Below, in pieces: positions 38,099 to 46,125 of a DNA stretch of 64,000 bases. The position numbers and the translations under genes were made by a program. Each line of letters begins with the position of its first letter. The stretch's first letter is position 1. Source of the stretch: an uncultured Paracoccaceae bacterium (lineage in GTDB: Bacteria; Pseudomonadota; Alphaproteobacteria; Rhodobacterales; Rhodobacteraceae); NCBI GenBank assembly GCA_947501355.1, contig CANMVA010000001.1:1759492-1823491 (forward strand), read 5' to 3'. Under the pieces are notes generated by a model. The model saw nothing but the letters and a program-made list of their open reading frames with translations, ran no database searches and was not told where the DNA came from.

Positions 38099-39406
38099 TC
38101 AGAGCTTGCGGATTTTCAGCTCGGTCAGGCGATTGGCCTCGCGGCCCGCGACCTCGAACCGGAAGCCGTGGAAACTGAAGCATTGCCCGGTGGTCGGGAT
38201 CATTTGGGCCTCATGGATGACCAGACCAGCGACAGTGTTGGCTTCCTCGTCGGGCAATGTGTAATCGGTCGCACGGTTGAAGTCGCGGATTGTCATACCG
38301 CCATCGACCACGAAGTTTCCATCGCCGTCGCGCTGCACATCCTGTTCGTCTTCGGTGTCAAACTCGTCGGCAATCTCGCCCACGATTTCTTCCAAAATAT
38401 CCTCCAGCGTGATGAGGCCCTGCAGTGCGCCGTATTCATCGACGACCAGCGCAAAATGGGTGCGACGGCGCAGAAACTCGCGCATCTGATCGTCAAGCGT
38501 GGTGGTTTCGGGCACGAAATAGGGGGGCATCGCCACATCACGCACCTCGAACGCAGCGAGCGCCTTGTCGGAGGCGTTTGGCCCGCGCATCACCTTGTCC
38601 ATACCGCGCAGCAGGTCTTTTGCGTGGATCACGCCGACGATATTTTCAGGCTCGCCGTCATAGACGGGCAGGCGCGTGTGGGCGCTTTGCAGACATTGCG
38701 ACAGGATCGTTTCGGGATCATCGGCGGCATTGATCATCTCGATCCCTGAGCGGTGGAGCATGATCTCTTCGACGACGCGGTCGCCCAGATCGAGCGCGCC
38801 GAGAATGCGGTCCCGGTCTTCTTTTTCGACCACGCCTTCGGAATGGCCCAGTTGCAACGCGCCTGCGATTTCTTCGCGGACGGCCAGAATGTGGCTGTCG
38901 GGGTCTGTTTGCACGCCAAAGAGGCGCAAGATCACCCGCACGAAAGCGCGCACTGCGGCGACTATGGGGGCAAAAAGCATGATCACGATGGCGATCACGG
39001 GGGCCACAAGGGCAGCGGCGCGCTCGGAATTGGTGATGGCGTAGGTCTTGGGCAGCACCTCGGCAAAGATGAGGACCAGAAGGGTCATCACGAAGGTGGC
39101 CAGCGCCACGCCGCTTTCGCCAAAGGCGCGCGTGAAAAGGGCCGTGGCCAGCGAAGCGGCGAGGATATTTACAAGGTTGTTGCCCAGCAGGACCGAGCCG
39201 ATCAGCCGCTCGTTATCCTCGGTGATCTTGAGCGCCTTTTCCGCGCCCGCGCTGCCCTTGTCGGCCTGGCTGCGCAGCTTGCCGCGCGAGGCGGCGGTGA
39301 GCGCGGTTTCCGAGCCGGAGAAGAACCCCGACAGGATCAAAAGAACCATAATCGCGCCTGCGGTGATCCAGAAGGCGCTATCAAGAAGAGGTGAGGCGGT
39401 GTCCAT
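38099..39406 (-). CDS. CNNM/CBS-domain membrane protein (CorC/HlyC family)
   Basis: A 435-residue protein: a CNNM (DUF21) transmembrane domain with four hydrophobic segments in about residues 10-190 (LSGFFSGSETALTAASRGKL), a CBS pair about 200-335 (LPVYDGEPENIVGVIHAKDL, FALVVDEYGALQGLITLEDILEEIVGEI) and a C-terminal CorC_HlyC domain (DGGMTIRDFNRATDYTLP). Family members are implicated in magnesium or cobalt efflux; the haemolysin name is historical. ATG at 39406 is the family start. Divergent from the metallophosphoesterase-like gene. Confidence 0.92.
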   Translation of the reverse strand: MDTASPLLDSAFWITAGAIMVLLILSGFFSGSETALTAASRGKLRSQADKGSAGAEKALKITEDNERLIGSVLLGNNLVNILAASLATALFTRAFGESGVALATFVMTLLVLIFAEVLPKTYAITNSERAAALVAPVIAIVIMLFAPIVAAVRAFVRVILRLFGVQTDPDSHILAVREEIAGALQLGHSEGVVEKEDRDRILGALDLGDRVVEEIMLHRSGIEMINAADDPETILSQCLQSAHTRLPVYDGEPENIVGVIHAKDLLRGMDKVMRGPNASDKALAAFEVRDVAMPPYFVPETTTLDDQMREFLRRRTHFALVVDEYGALQGLITLEDILEEIVGEIADEFDTEDEQDVQRDGDGNFVVDGGMTIRDFNRATDYTLPDEEANTVAGLVIHEAQMIPTTGQCFSFHGFRFEVAGREANRLTELKIRKL

Positions 39407-39476
39407 AAGGGCTGTGATTGTCCGAGTTTGAATGCGATAGCTGCAAATTGGTGTGAATGATGCGAAAGAGCAAGGG

Positions 39477-40271
39477 ATGGTGATCCGCGATCTGGGCGAA
39501 TTGTCGGGAGATGTGCTTCTGTTCGGGGGGCCATACTCGAATTTGCAGGCGGCAGAGGCGCTGTTTGCAGCCCATGGCAGCATCCCGCGCGGCAACAGGA
39601 TTTGCACAGGCGATGTGGTGGCCTATTGCGCGGATCCGGGTGCGACCTGGGATCTGGTCGCGGCTGAGACGGGCTGTGTGGTGGCAGGGAATTGCGAGCA
39701 GCAACTGGCGACGCGTGCGCCTGACTGTGGGTGCGGCTTCGAGGGGGGCACGACCTGTGATCTGCTCTCGCGCGGGTGGTATCCTTTTGCGGATGCGCGC
39801 ATGAGCGATGCCCAACGCGCGGCGATGGCCGCCTGCCCGGAGGTGGCGGTGTTCCGCCACGGGGGCCGCCGGATGGCGGTGATCCATGGCGGGGTCACGG
39901 ATATTGCGCGGTTCATCTGGTCGGTGAGCCCGGCGGAGGTCTTTGCCGAAGAACGCGCGGCGCTGGAGGCGTTGACGGGGCCTGTCGATATGATCGTTGC
40001 GGGTCACAGCGGGATTGCCTTTACCCGTGATCTGGACGGCTGCCTATGGGTGAATGCAGGCGTGATCGGGATGCCGCCCCATGACGAAAACGCGGCTACG
40101 GAATATGCGGTGTTGCACGCGGATGGCGTTCAGTTGCACAAGCTCGACTATGACGCTGCAACGGCACGGTCTGCGATGGAGGCGGCGGGGCTGACCCAAG
40201 GCTATCACGCCGCGCTCACAACAGGGGTCTGGCCAAGCGAGGACGTCTTGCCAGAAACGCTCCGCCTCTGA
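39477..40271 (+). CDS. Metallophosphoesterase-like protein with altered motifs
   Basis: A 264-residue calcineurin-like phosphoesterase relative. The family blocks are recognisable but changed: motif I is FGGPYSNLQAAE where DxHGN would be expected, motif II GDVVAYCADP is kept, motif III is AGNCEQQL instead of GNHD/E, and VIHGGVT and VAGHSGI keep their histidines. A cysteine-rich loop DCGCGFEGGTTCD follows motif III. Metal content and activity may therefore differ. ATG at 39477 (after GAGCAAGGG) is chosen; 39453 is an alternative. Substrate unknown. Confidence 0.78.
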   Translation: MVIRDLGELSGDVLLFGGPYSNLQAAEALFAAHGSIPRGNRICTGDVVAYCADPGATWDLVAAETGCVVAGNCEQQLATRAPDCGCGFEGGTTCDLLSRGWYPFADARMSDAQRAAMAACPEVAVFRHGGRRMAVIHGGVTDIARFIWSVSPAEVFAEERAALEALTGPVDMIVAGHSGIAFTRDLDGCLWVNAGVIGMPPHDENAATEYAVLHADGVQLHKLDYDAATARSAMEAAGLTQGYHAALTTGVWPSEDVLPETLRL

Positions 40272-40293
40272 CTTCTTTTGTGTCTAAATACTC
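40272..40293. repeat. Convergent-junction repeat, copy 2
   Basis: CTTCTTTTGTGTCTAAATAC plus two bases, between the convergent metallophosphoesterase-like gene and xerD; 20 of 22 positions match copy 1 at 3703-3724. Confidence 0.6.
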
Positions 40294-40305
40294 GGAATCC
40301 AGCGT

Positions 40306-41232
40306 TTAGCCGTCTTTCGCCAGCGGATGGTTTTCCAGAACCAACTCACGCAGCCGCTCATCCAGCACATGGGTATAAATCTCGGTCGTGGCGACATCCG
40401 CGTGGCCCAGAAGCGTCTGGATCGAACGCAGATCAGCCCCGTTGGCCAGCAGATGCGTGGCAAAAGCGTGGCGCAAGGTGTGGGGGGTCACCTTTTCCGG
40501 GCTGACGCCGCCTGCGACGGCCAGTTCCTTGATCAGCGCGTAGAAGCGATGGCGCGTCAGGTGGCCCGCTTTACCGCGAGAGGGGAAGAGATAGCGCGAG
40601 GCGGGTTGGCCGTTCTCGCGGGCCGCGTCTTCGGCGTCGTCCCGGTCGGTCAGCCAAGCGGCCAATGCCTCGCGGGCAGGTGGCGACAGCGGCACCATGC
40701 GTTCCTTGCCGCCTTTGCCCATGATCAGCAACATGCGCGGATCACCCCGTGCGGCAGCGACCGGTAGGGAGACCAGCTCGCTCACGCGCATGCCGGTGGC
40801 GTAGAGCAGTTCCATCAGGCAGATGTTGCGCAGCCGGTCGCTGCCTTCGCGTCCGACCTCGCGGGCGGCGGAGAGCAGGCGGTCCACCTCCATCACATCA
40901 AGGGTCTTGGGCAGGTGCTTGTCGCGGCCCGGCCCCTTGATCTGGATGGCGGGGTTATCGGCGCGCCAGCCTTCCTCAAATGCGAAACGGTAAAGCTGTT
41001 TGATGGCCGAAAGCCGTCTTGCGCGGGTCGATTTGGCGAGGCCTTGGGCGTCGCAATGGATCATGTATTTCTCGACATCCTCGCGGGAGGCGGTCTCAAA
41101 ATCGGTTTTGCGTGCCTCCAGCCAATCAGCGAAATCCTTGAGGTCGCGACCGTAGGCCAATTGGGTGTTCGTGGCGGCATCAAGTTCCGCCGCCTGCGCC
41201 TCCAGAAAGGCTTGGATGCGGGTCGCCATCAT
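40306..41232 (-). CDS. xerD: Tyrosine recombinase XerD
   Basis: A 308-residue site-specific recombinase that, with XerC, resolves chromosome dimers at dif. SAM-like N-terminal domain (QAFLEAQAAELDAATNTQLAY) and catalytic domain with Arg in ATGMRVSEL, Lys in GKGGKERMVPL, HTLRHAFATHLL, LGHADVATTEIYTHV (Tyr nucleophile). The ATG at 41232 overlaps the stop of the upstream 534-frame gene by four bases (ATGA); a second ATG at 41229 is possible. Confidence 0.92.
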   Translation of the reverse strand: MMATRIQAFLEAQAAELDAATNTQLAYGRDLKDFADWLEARKTDFETASREDVEKYMIHCDAQGLAKSTRARRLSAIKQLYRFAFEEGWRADNPAIQIKGPGRDKHLPKTLDVMEVDRLLSAAREVGREGSDRLRNICLMELLYATGMRVSELVSLPVAAARGDPRMLLIMGKGGKERMVPLSPPAREALAAWLTDRDDAEDAARENGQPASRYLFPSRGKAGHLTRHRFYALIKELAVAGGVSPEKVTPHTLRHAFATHLLANGADLRSIQTLLGHADVATTEIYTHVLDERLRELVLENHPLAKDG

Positions 41233-42752
41233 CCTGCGTTGCGGCCCAGAACGAGCGCTTGCAGGGCGGCGCGGCGGGCCACGTCTTCGAGCCCGACTTG
41301 CCGGAAAAGCCGCAGCGCATCGGTCAGTTGCGACGGATCGCCCTGGATGCCGGCCTCAAAAATGGTGATGGCGCGCAAGACGGCTTCGCCGATCTGGTTC
41401 TGGCTGACCAACTGGTTGAGATCCGCGGGGGCTGTTGCCCCGTCAAATCCCGCAGATAGTGCTGTTTGAAGCGCGCCGCGCGGGGCGGGGATCGTGGTGC
41501 CGCGGGCCAAGGCGATCAGGGCCGCGTCCCGTGTCGGATCGCCCAGCTTGGGCACGAGGGTTTCGTAGCTGTCCGAAAGGGCCGCGAGTTTGAGCGCGGT
41601 TTGCGCTTCGGGGCCGTCCAAGGGCAGCGCGCCCAAACGGTCTGCGAAGATCTGCGCAAAAAGCGCCTCGGACCCGTTGGCTTGCATGGCGCGCCATGCG
41701 GGCGGCAGCGCTTTGCGCACCGCGCCGGGATCGCGGGCACTGAGGGCGGTTTCCAGCACTTGGATTGCATCAACACGGTCCCAGACGCCGCCAGAGGCGG
41801 AGGGCAAGCGCTGGGTGTAGATGCCGATCATCTGGTTGGGATCGACAGCGCCTGTGCGCGCCAGACGTTCGACCGCGTCCAATTGGGCTTTCCAACCATT
41901 GCGCTGTTCCAGATCAGCGACGGCAAAGGCGCGCGGGAGGGTGGCGGTCGGCAACGGCTCTCCGATTGCCTCGAACATGCGGAAGGTCAGCGGCGTGATG
42001 CGGTCGGGCGCGGAGATCGGCTCGCCTTCATAAAGCTCAGGGTCGAGAAAACGCGACAGCAGCGCTTCGGTGCTTTCGTCGATCTGGCCCAGCGCGCGGG
42101 CGGTGCCGAGCGTCAGGGCGGCGGCGTTCCAATCGCCGCCCCGCGCAAGGCAGAAGATGCGCGAGGGCAGGGTCAGCCTGATCGCGTTATTCTCGGAGAG
42201 GGCGGCGCAGACGCGGGTCTCTACCCCGGTCAGCAACGCCGCATCAAGCCAGCGTTGCACGAGGGCGGGGCTGTCCGGGCCTGCGCGTTCCACGAGTGCG
42301 AGAGCTTGGGAAACGCGGCCCGTATCGAGCAGCGTATCCACGCGGGCGCGCAGCAGCAGGCCATCGGGATCGCCGCCCAAAGGCGGGTTCAATTCAGCCA
42401 GCACCAGCGTTTCGAGCAGGCTTTGCATGGCGGGGGTTTCGACCTTGTGATTGGCCAGGATCAGATTGGCGAGCGTCATCGCCTCTGAACTGCCCCACAG
42501 ATCGGCGGGCAGGCCGGTCACGGCTTGAGGCAAAAGGCCCACGGCCACGGCGTCGGGATCATCGAGCGGGGTTACTGTAATCTCGCCCACAGCGGCGCTG
42601 TTGGTCACGGGCGGCTCGCCTGTGGGCACAGGTTGGGCGACGGGCGTGCTGATACTGTCAGACAGCCAGTCGATGGCGGAAAGCGGGCCGTCTTCGGCGG
42701 CCACGGCATGGGCCGTCAGGCCCAGGGCAAGCGTCAGCCCTCTAGTCCACAT
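41229..42752 (-). CDS. Exported helical-repeat protein of unknown function
   Basis: A 507-residue protein with a signal peptide (WTRGLTLALGLTAHAVAAED) and then a long Ala/Leu-rich, apparently all-helical chain reminiscent of a solenoid (segments such as LLETLVLAELNPPLGG, ALALVERAGPDSPALVQRWL). No catalytic motif recognised. ATG at 42752 lies inside the last codons of the preceding small gene, which supports this start by coupling; the frame continues to 42833. Its stop overlaps xerD, so the three genes form an operon. Role unknown. Confidence 0.7.
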   Translation of the reverse strand: MWTRGLTLALGLTAHAVAAEDGPLSAIDWLSDSISTPVAQPVPTGEPPVTNSAAVGEITVTPLDDPDAVAVGLLPQAVTGLPADLWGSSEAMTLANLILANHKVETPAMQSLLETLVLAELNPPLGGDPDGLLLRARVDTLLDTGRVSQALALVERAGPDSPALVQRWLDAALLTGVETRVCAALSENNAIRLTLPSRIFCLARGGDWNAAALTLGTARALGQIDESTEALLSRFLDPELYEGEPISAPDRITPLTFRMFEAIGEPLPTATLPRAFAVADLEQRNGWKAQLDAVERLARTGAVDPNQMIGIYTQRLPSASGGVWDRVDAIQVLETALSARDPGAVRKALPPAWRAMQANGSEALFAQIFADRLGALPLDGPEAQTALKLAALSDSYETLVPKLGDPTRDAALIALARGTTIPAPRGALQTALSAGFDGATAPADLNQLVSQNQIGEAVLRAITIFEAGIQGDPSQLTDALRLFRQVGLEDVARRAALQALVLGRNAG

Positions 42753-42891
42753 CCAATGTGACCGGTTCACGGATTTCGGTTTTCGTCGGTGCAAAGTCTG
42801 CCCCCAGGATCGGCCCGATATAGGCAAAGCCAATCAATCCAATACCTGCCAATAGAACAAGCATGAAGAATAGCTTGAACACCCTGATCAT
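42742..42891 (-). CDS. Very small membrane protein (49 aa) upstream of the helical-repeat gene
   Basis: A 49-residue frame beginning MIRVFKLFFMLVLLAG, with one membrane segment at about 5-26 and a short C-terminal tail (TKTEIREPVTLDVD). It overlaps the downstream exported-protein gene by 11 bases. The N-terminal basic-hydrophobic layout and tight overlap support a real membrane-anchored protein. An AGGCG-like site precedes the ATG at 42891. No family recognised. Confidence 0.6.
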   Translation of the reverse strand: MIRVFKLFFMLVLLAGIGLIGFAYIGPILGADFAPTKTEIREPVTLDVD

Positions 42892-43013
42892 TCTGCGCCT
42901 CTTTTCGGTCGTCCTGCCAACGTCTTTTGTCTGGCCGTTTTTATATATGGCCTTTCACCTGAGTTCACGTCATTCAGGGAGAAAGTGCAAGGACTAAGCG
43001 GGGGCGCGCCGAT

Positions 43014-43568
43014 ATGGGCTACATCGTGAAAAAGACCATTGTGATGGTCGGCATGATGGGCGCTGGCAAAACCGCAGTCGGGCGCGCATTGGCGACACGT
43101 CTGGGGGTTCCGTTTCTGGACAGTGACGAGCAGATCGTGGCAGCGGCCAACATGTCGATTGCAGAGATTTTTGAGCGCGATGGCGAGGCGTTTTTCCGCG
43201 CCCGCGAGGCCGAGGTGATCGAGCGGTTGTTGCGCGAGGAGCGGGGTGTGCTGTCGACCGGGGGCGGCGCCTTTCTGGCGAGGGCCAACCGCGAGATGAT
43301 TTCAGAGATTGGCGTGTCGGTCTGGTTGAAGGCCGATCTGAACCTGCTGTGGTCGCGGGTCAAGCACAAGGACACGCGGCCCTTGCTGCGCACCGCTGAT
43401 CCGAAGGCGACCTTGCGCGGGCTTTATGAGGCCCGCGTGCCGCTTTATGCGCAGGCCGATGTGAGCGTGCAGGCTGAGGCGCGTTATTCGATTGACGAGA
43501 TGACCGATGCGGTGCTGGCCGCTTTGAAGGACCGGCCCGATGTTTTGGAGGTGACCGATGCGCGTTGA
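43014..43568 (+). CDS. aroK: Shikimate kinase
   Basis: A 184-residue kinase phosphorylating shikimate in aromatic amino acid synthesis. Walker A GMMGAGKTAVG at about 13-23, FLDSDEQIV (shikimate/Mg site), STGGGAFL and the LID region KHKDTRPLL are intact. ATG at 43014 gives the usual length. It overlaps aroB by 11 bases, so the two are translationally coupled. Confidence 0.96.
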   Translation: MGYIVKKTIVMVGMMGAGKTAVGRALATRLGVPFLDSDEQIVAAANMSIAEIFERDGEAFFRAREAEVIERLLREERGVLSTGGGAFLARANREMISEIGVSVWLKADLNLLWSRVKHKDTRPLLRTADPKATLRGLYEARVPLYAQADVSVQAEARYSIDEMTDAVLAALKDRPDVLEVTDAR

Positions 43569-44673
43569 AACCGTTCATGTGCCGCTTGAAGGGCGCGCTT
43601 ATGACATTCACATCGGTGCGGGGCTTTTGGCGGATGCCGGCGCCTATATTGCACCGCTTTTGCGCCGCAAGCGGGTTGCTGTCGTCACCGACGAGACCGT
43701 GGGCGCGTTGCATCTGGAGGCTTTGCGGGCCGGGTTGGCGACTGAGGGGATCGAGATGGTGGCACTCGCGCTGCCGCCCGGTGAAGGCACCAAAAGCTGG
43801 CCGCAGTTTGAGCGCTGCGTCGAGTGGCTCTTGGCCGAAAAGGTCGAGCGCAACGATGTGGTTGTGGCCTTTGGGGGCGGCGTGATCGGGGATCTGGTGG
43901 GCTTTGCGGCGGCGGTGTTGCGGCGGGGCGTGCGGTTCGTGCAGATCCCGACGTCGCTTCTGGCGCAGGTCGACAGCTCGGTCGGGGGCAAGACCGGGAT
44001 CAACGCGCCGCAGGGCAAGAACCTGATTGGTGCGTTTCATCAGCCCTCGCTGGTTTTGGCGGATACAGGGCTGCTCGGCACGCTGACGCCGCGCGATTTT
44101 CTGGCGGGCTATGGCGAGGTCGTGAAATACGGGCTGCTGGGGGATGCGGCGTTTTTCGATTGGCTGGAGGCGCAGGGGCCTGCTTTGGCCGCGGGCGATA
44201 TAGCCGCGCGGATTAAGGCAGTGCAGCGTTCTGTTCAGATGAAAGCCGATATCGTGGTGCGCGACGAGACAGAGCAGGGCGACCGCGCGCTGCTGAACCT
44301 GGGGCACACGTTTTGTCACGCTCTGGAGGCGGCGACGGGCTATGGCGACCGGCTGCTGCACGGCGAGGGCGTCGCGATTGGTTGCGCTTTGGCGTTTGAG
44401 CTGTCCTCGCGGATGGGGCTTTGTGCGCAAGAAGACCCCAGCCGGGTGCGCGCGCATCTCAGCGCGATGGGGATGAAGGTGGACCTGAAGGATATCGAGG
44501 GTGATTTGCCGGATGCCGACGGGCTGCTGGCGCTGATGGCGCAGGACAAGAAGGTCGTGGACGGCCAACTGACCTTCATTCTGGCGCGCGGCATCGGAGA
44601 GGCGTTTATCACCTCTGAGGTCGATCCTGCGATGGTTCGCACCCTGCTGAGCGACGCGCTGGCGGAACGATAA
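43558..44673 (+). CDS. aroB: 3-dehydroquinate synthase
   Basis: A 371-residue enzyme converting DAHP to 3-dehydroquinate. NAD-binding and active-site blocks are clear: VAFGGGVIGDLVGFAAAVLRRG, QIPTSLLAQVDSSVGGKTGIN, GKNLIGAFHQP, GYGEVVKYGLL and the zinc-ligand region LNLGHTFCHALE ... LHGEGVAIG. The common aroK-aroB order of proteobacteria. A short stem-loop terminator follows the stop. Confidence 0.97.
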   Translation: MRVETVHVPLEGRAYDIHIGAGLLADAGAYIAPLLRRKRVAVVTDETVGALHLEALRAGLATEGIEMVALALPPGEGTKSWPQFERCVEWLLAEKVERNDVVVAFGGGVIGDLVGFAAAVLRRGVRFVQIPTSLLAQVDSSVGGKTGINAPQGKNLIGAFHQPSLVLADTGLLGTLTPRDFLAGYGEVVKYGLLGDAAFFDWLEAQGPALAAGDIAARIKAVQRSVQMKADIVVRDETEQGDRALLNLGHTFCHALEAATGYGDRLLHGEGVAIGCALAFELSSRMGLCAQEDPSRVRAHLSAMGMKVDLKDIEGDLPDADGLLALMAQDKKVVDGQLTFILARGIGEAFITSEVDPAMVRTLLSDALAER

Positions 44674-44698
44674 AAGGCAGAGCCTGCGCCCTGCCTTT
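44673..44698 (+). terminator. Probable terminator after aroB
   Basis: AAAGGCAG (44673-44680) pairs with CTGCCTTT (44691-44698); the T run is only three bases before C, so it may act with the tandem elements that follow. Confidence 0.55.
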
Positions 44699-44702
44699 CG
44701 CA

Positions 44703-44764
44703 TTTTACGGTCATTAACGGAAGCCGCTTCGCTTTTTACGGCCACTTACGGAAGCCGCTTCGCT
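44703..44764. repeat. Tandem 31-bp duplication between aroB and ssb
   Basis: Two adjacent 31-base units (44703-44733 and 44734-44764) beginning TTTTACGG and ending GGAAGCCGCTTCGCT differ at only three positions; each is followed by TTTT. The second is trailed by a degenerate CTTTTTCCAAATATCC stretch resembling the convergent-junction repeats. Confidence 0.75.
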
Positions 44765-44809
44765 TTTTCCAAATATCCGCGCCGCAGGCAATTCCGGCGG
44801 CTGCGGTCC

Positions 44810-45310
44810 TTAGAACGGGATTTCGTCATCGATATCGCCGCCAGCGGGTGCACCGCCACCGCCGCCACCATAGCCACCGCCCTGATTGCCGCCACCGCCA
44901 TAGCCGCCACCGGATTGGTCGCTGACATAACCACCGCCACCGCCGCCCTGGCCGCCATCGCGCCCGTCAAGGAAGGTCATCTCACCGGCGTAGGGGCGTA
45001 GAACAACCTCGGTCGAATAGCGGTCCTGACCGGATTGGTCCTGCCATTTGCGCGTCTCCAGCTTGCCTTCCAGATAGACCTTCGAGCCTTTGCGCAGATA
45101 TTGCTCGGCCAGACGGGCGAGGTTCTCGTTGAAGATCGCGACGGAGTGCCATTCGGTGCGCTCCTTGCGCTCACCGGTGTTGCGGTCTTTCCAGGTCTCG
45201 GAGGTGGCAATGCGCAGATTGCAGACCTTGCCCCCATTCTGGAAGGTGCGCACTTCGGGGTCGCGCCCCAGATTGCCGATCAGAATGACCTTGTTTACCG
45301 ATCCTGCCAT
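44810..45310 (-). CDS. ssb: Single-stranded DNA-binding protein
   Basis: A 166-residue SSB. The OB-fold domain ([60 protein letters not shown]) is followed by a glycine-rich linker (about 115-155) and the C-terminal interaction tip DIDDEIPF, which recruits repair and replication proteins. It is divergent from a lytic transglycosylase gene. I looked for an SOS box upstream and did not find a full one. Confidence 0.97.
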   Translation of the reverse strand: MAGSVNKVILIGNLGRDPEVRTFQNGGKVCNLRIATSETWKDRNTGERKERTEWHSVAIFNENLARLAEQYLRKGSKVYLEGKLETRKWQDQSGQDRYSTEVVLRPYAGEMTFLDGRDGGQGGGGGGYVSDQSGGGYGGGGNQGGGYGGGGGGAPAGGDIDDEIPF

Positions 45311-45388
45311 TGGGCTCTCCTCGAATCTTGTCGCTGTTCCGTGCGACGCTACATGACCGCGCCGTGGTTAAAAATGGGTTAGTGCGAA

Positions 45389-45419
45389 TTGACGCTGGCG
45401 AAATTCAGGATTTTATCTA
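45389..45419 (+). promoter_or_regulatory. Probable promoter of the lytic transglycosylase gene
   Basis: TTGACG at 45389-45394 with TTATCT (18-base spacer) or TATCTA (19-base spacer) near 45413-45419; the start codon is 40 bases downstream. A TTAA-N7-TTAG CtrA-like site at 45368-45382 lies immediately upstream of it. Confidence 0.45.
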
Positions 45420-45458
45420 TATTTCGCGTGACGTGGACGGTGGAGAGGCATAGACAGG

Positions 45459-46049
45459 ATGAAACCTGTATATCTACTGACGACTTTGGTGTGTTTTTCG
45501 TTTCCCGTGGGCGCAGTTGCCGAAGGGTTGAACTTCAGTTCTAAGAACCGCTCTTCTCTTTTCAAATCGCAAACCAGCGTGCTGGATAAACGCGCGGCCT
45601 CGCAATATGCGGCCTCGATCAAGCTGGTGCCGAAAAGCGTGATGGTGCCGTCGAAATTCTCAAGCCCACGCTATAATGGTAAGTACCGCGGCCAATATCT
45701 GAACATGGCGAAAGCGGCGGCGCGCAAACATGGCGTGCCCGAGGACCTGTTTTTGCGTCTTGTGCAGCAGGAAAGCGCATGGAACCCGAATGCGCGCTCG
45801 CACAAGGGCGCGATGGGTCTGGCGCAGCTGATGCCCGGCACGGCGCGCTATCTGGGCGTGAACGCAAACGATCCGCGTCAGAACCTGGAAGGCGGCGCGC
45901 GGTATCTGCGCAAGCAATATGACGAGTTCCGATCCTGGCGTTTGGCGTTGGCGGCCTATAACGCGGGGCCGGGTGCCGTGAAAAAGCATGGCGGCGTGCC
46001 GCCTTTCCGGGAAACACGGAACTACGTGCGGGTTATTATGGGCAGCTAG
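45459..46049 (+). CDS. Lytic transglycosylase (SLT domain)
   Basis: A 196-residue periplasmic muramidase-like enzyme. Signal peptide about 1-21 ([18 protein letters not shown]); SLT domain from about residue 75 with catalytic Glu in [32 protein letters not shown] and [13 protein letters not shown]. It cleaves peptidoglycan glycan strands. Single gene with its own promoter-like sequence, convergent with the peptide-transporter operon. Confidence 0.92.
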   Translation: MKPVYLLTTLVCFSFPVGAVAEGLNFSSKNRSSLFKSQTSVLDKRAASQYAASIKLVPKSVMVPSKFSSPRYNGKYRGQYLNMAKAAARKHGVPEDLFLRLVQQESAWNPNARSHKGAMGLAQLMPGTARYLGVNANDPRQNLEGGARYLRKQYDEFRSWRLALAAYNAGPGAVKKHGGVPPFRETRNYVRVIMGS

Positions 46050-46070
46050 GCCCGGTTGCCAACGTTTTCA

Positions 46071-46092
46071 GGTATTTAGAGACAAAAGAAAG
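46071..46092. repeat. Convergent-junction repeat, copy 3 (inverted)
   Basis: The minus strand reads CTTTCTTTTGTCTCTAAATA plus CC, a near match to copies 1 and 2, between the convergent transglycosylase and ABC-transporter genes. Confidence 0.5.
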
Positions 46093-46125
46093 CAGGCCGG
46101 TCGCTTTGACCAGCCTTGTTTCGTT

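Noticed and set aside
38099-39406. Haemolysin or virulence role for the CNNM/CBS protein
   Set aside because: The haemolysin label is a historical annotation; domains indicate an ion-transport-related membrane protein.
45311-45458. Possible SOS box before ssb
   Set aside because: GTTC occurs once near 45336, but no second GTTC at the required seven-base spacing.
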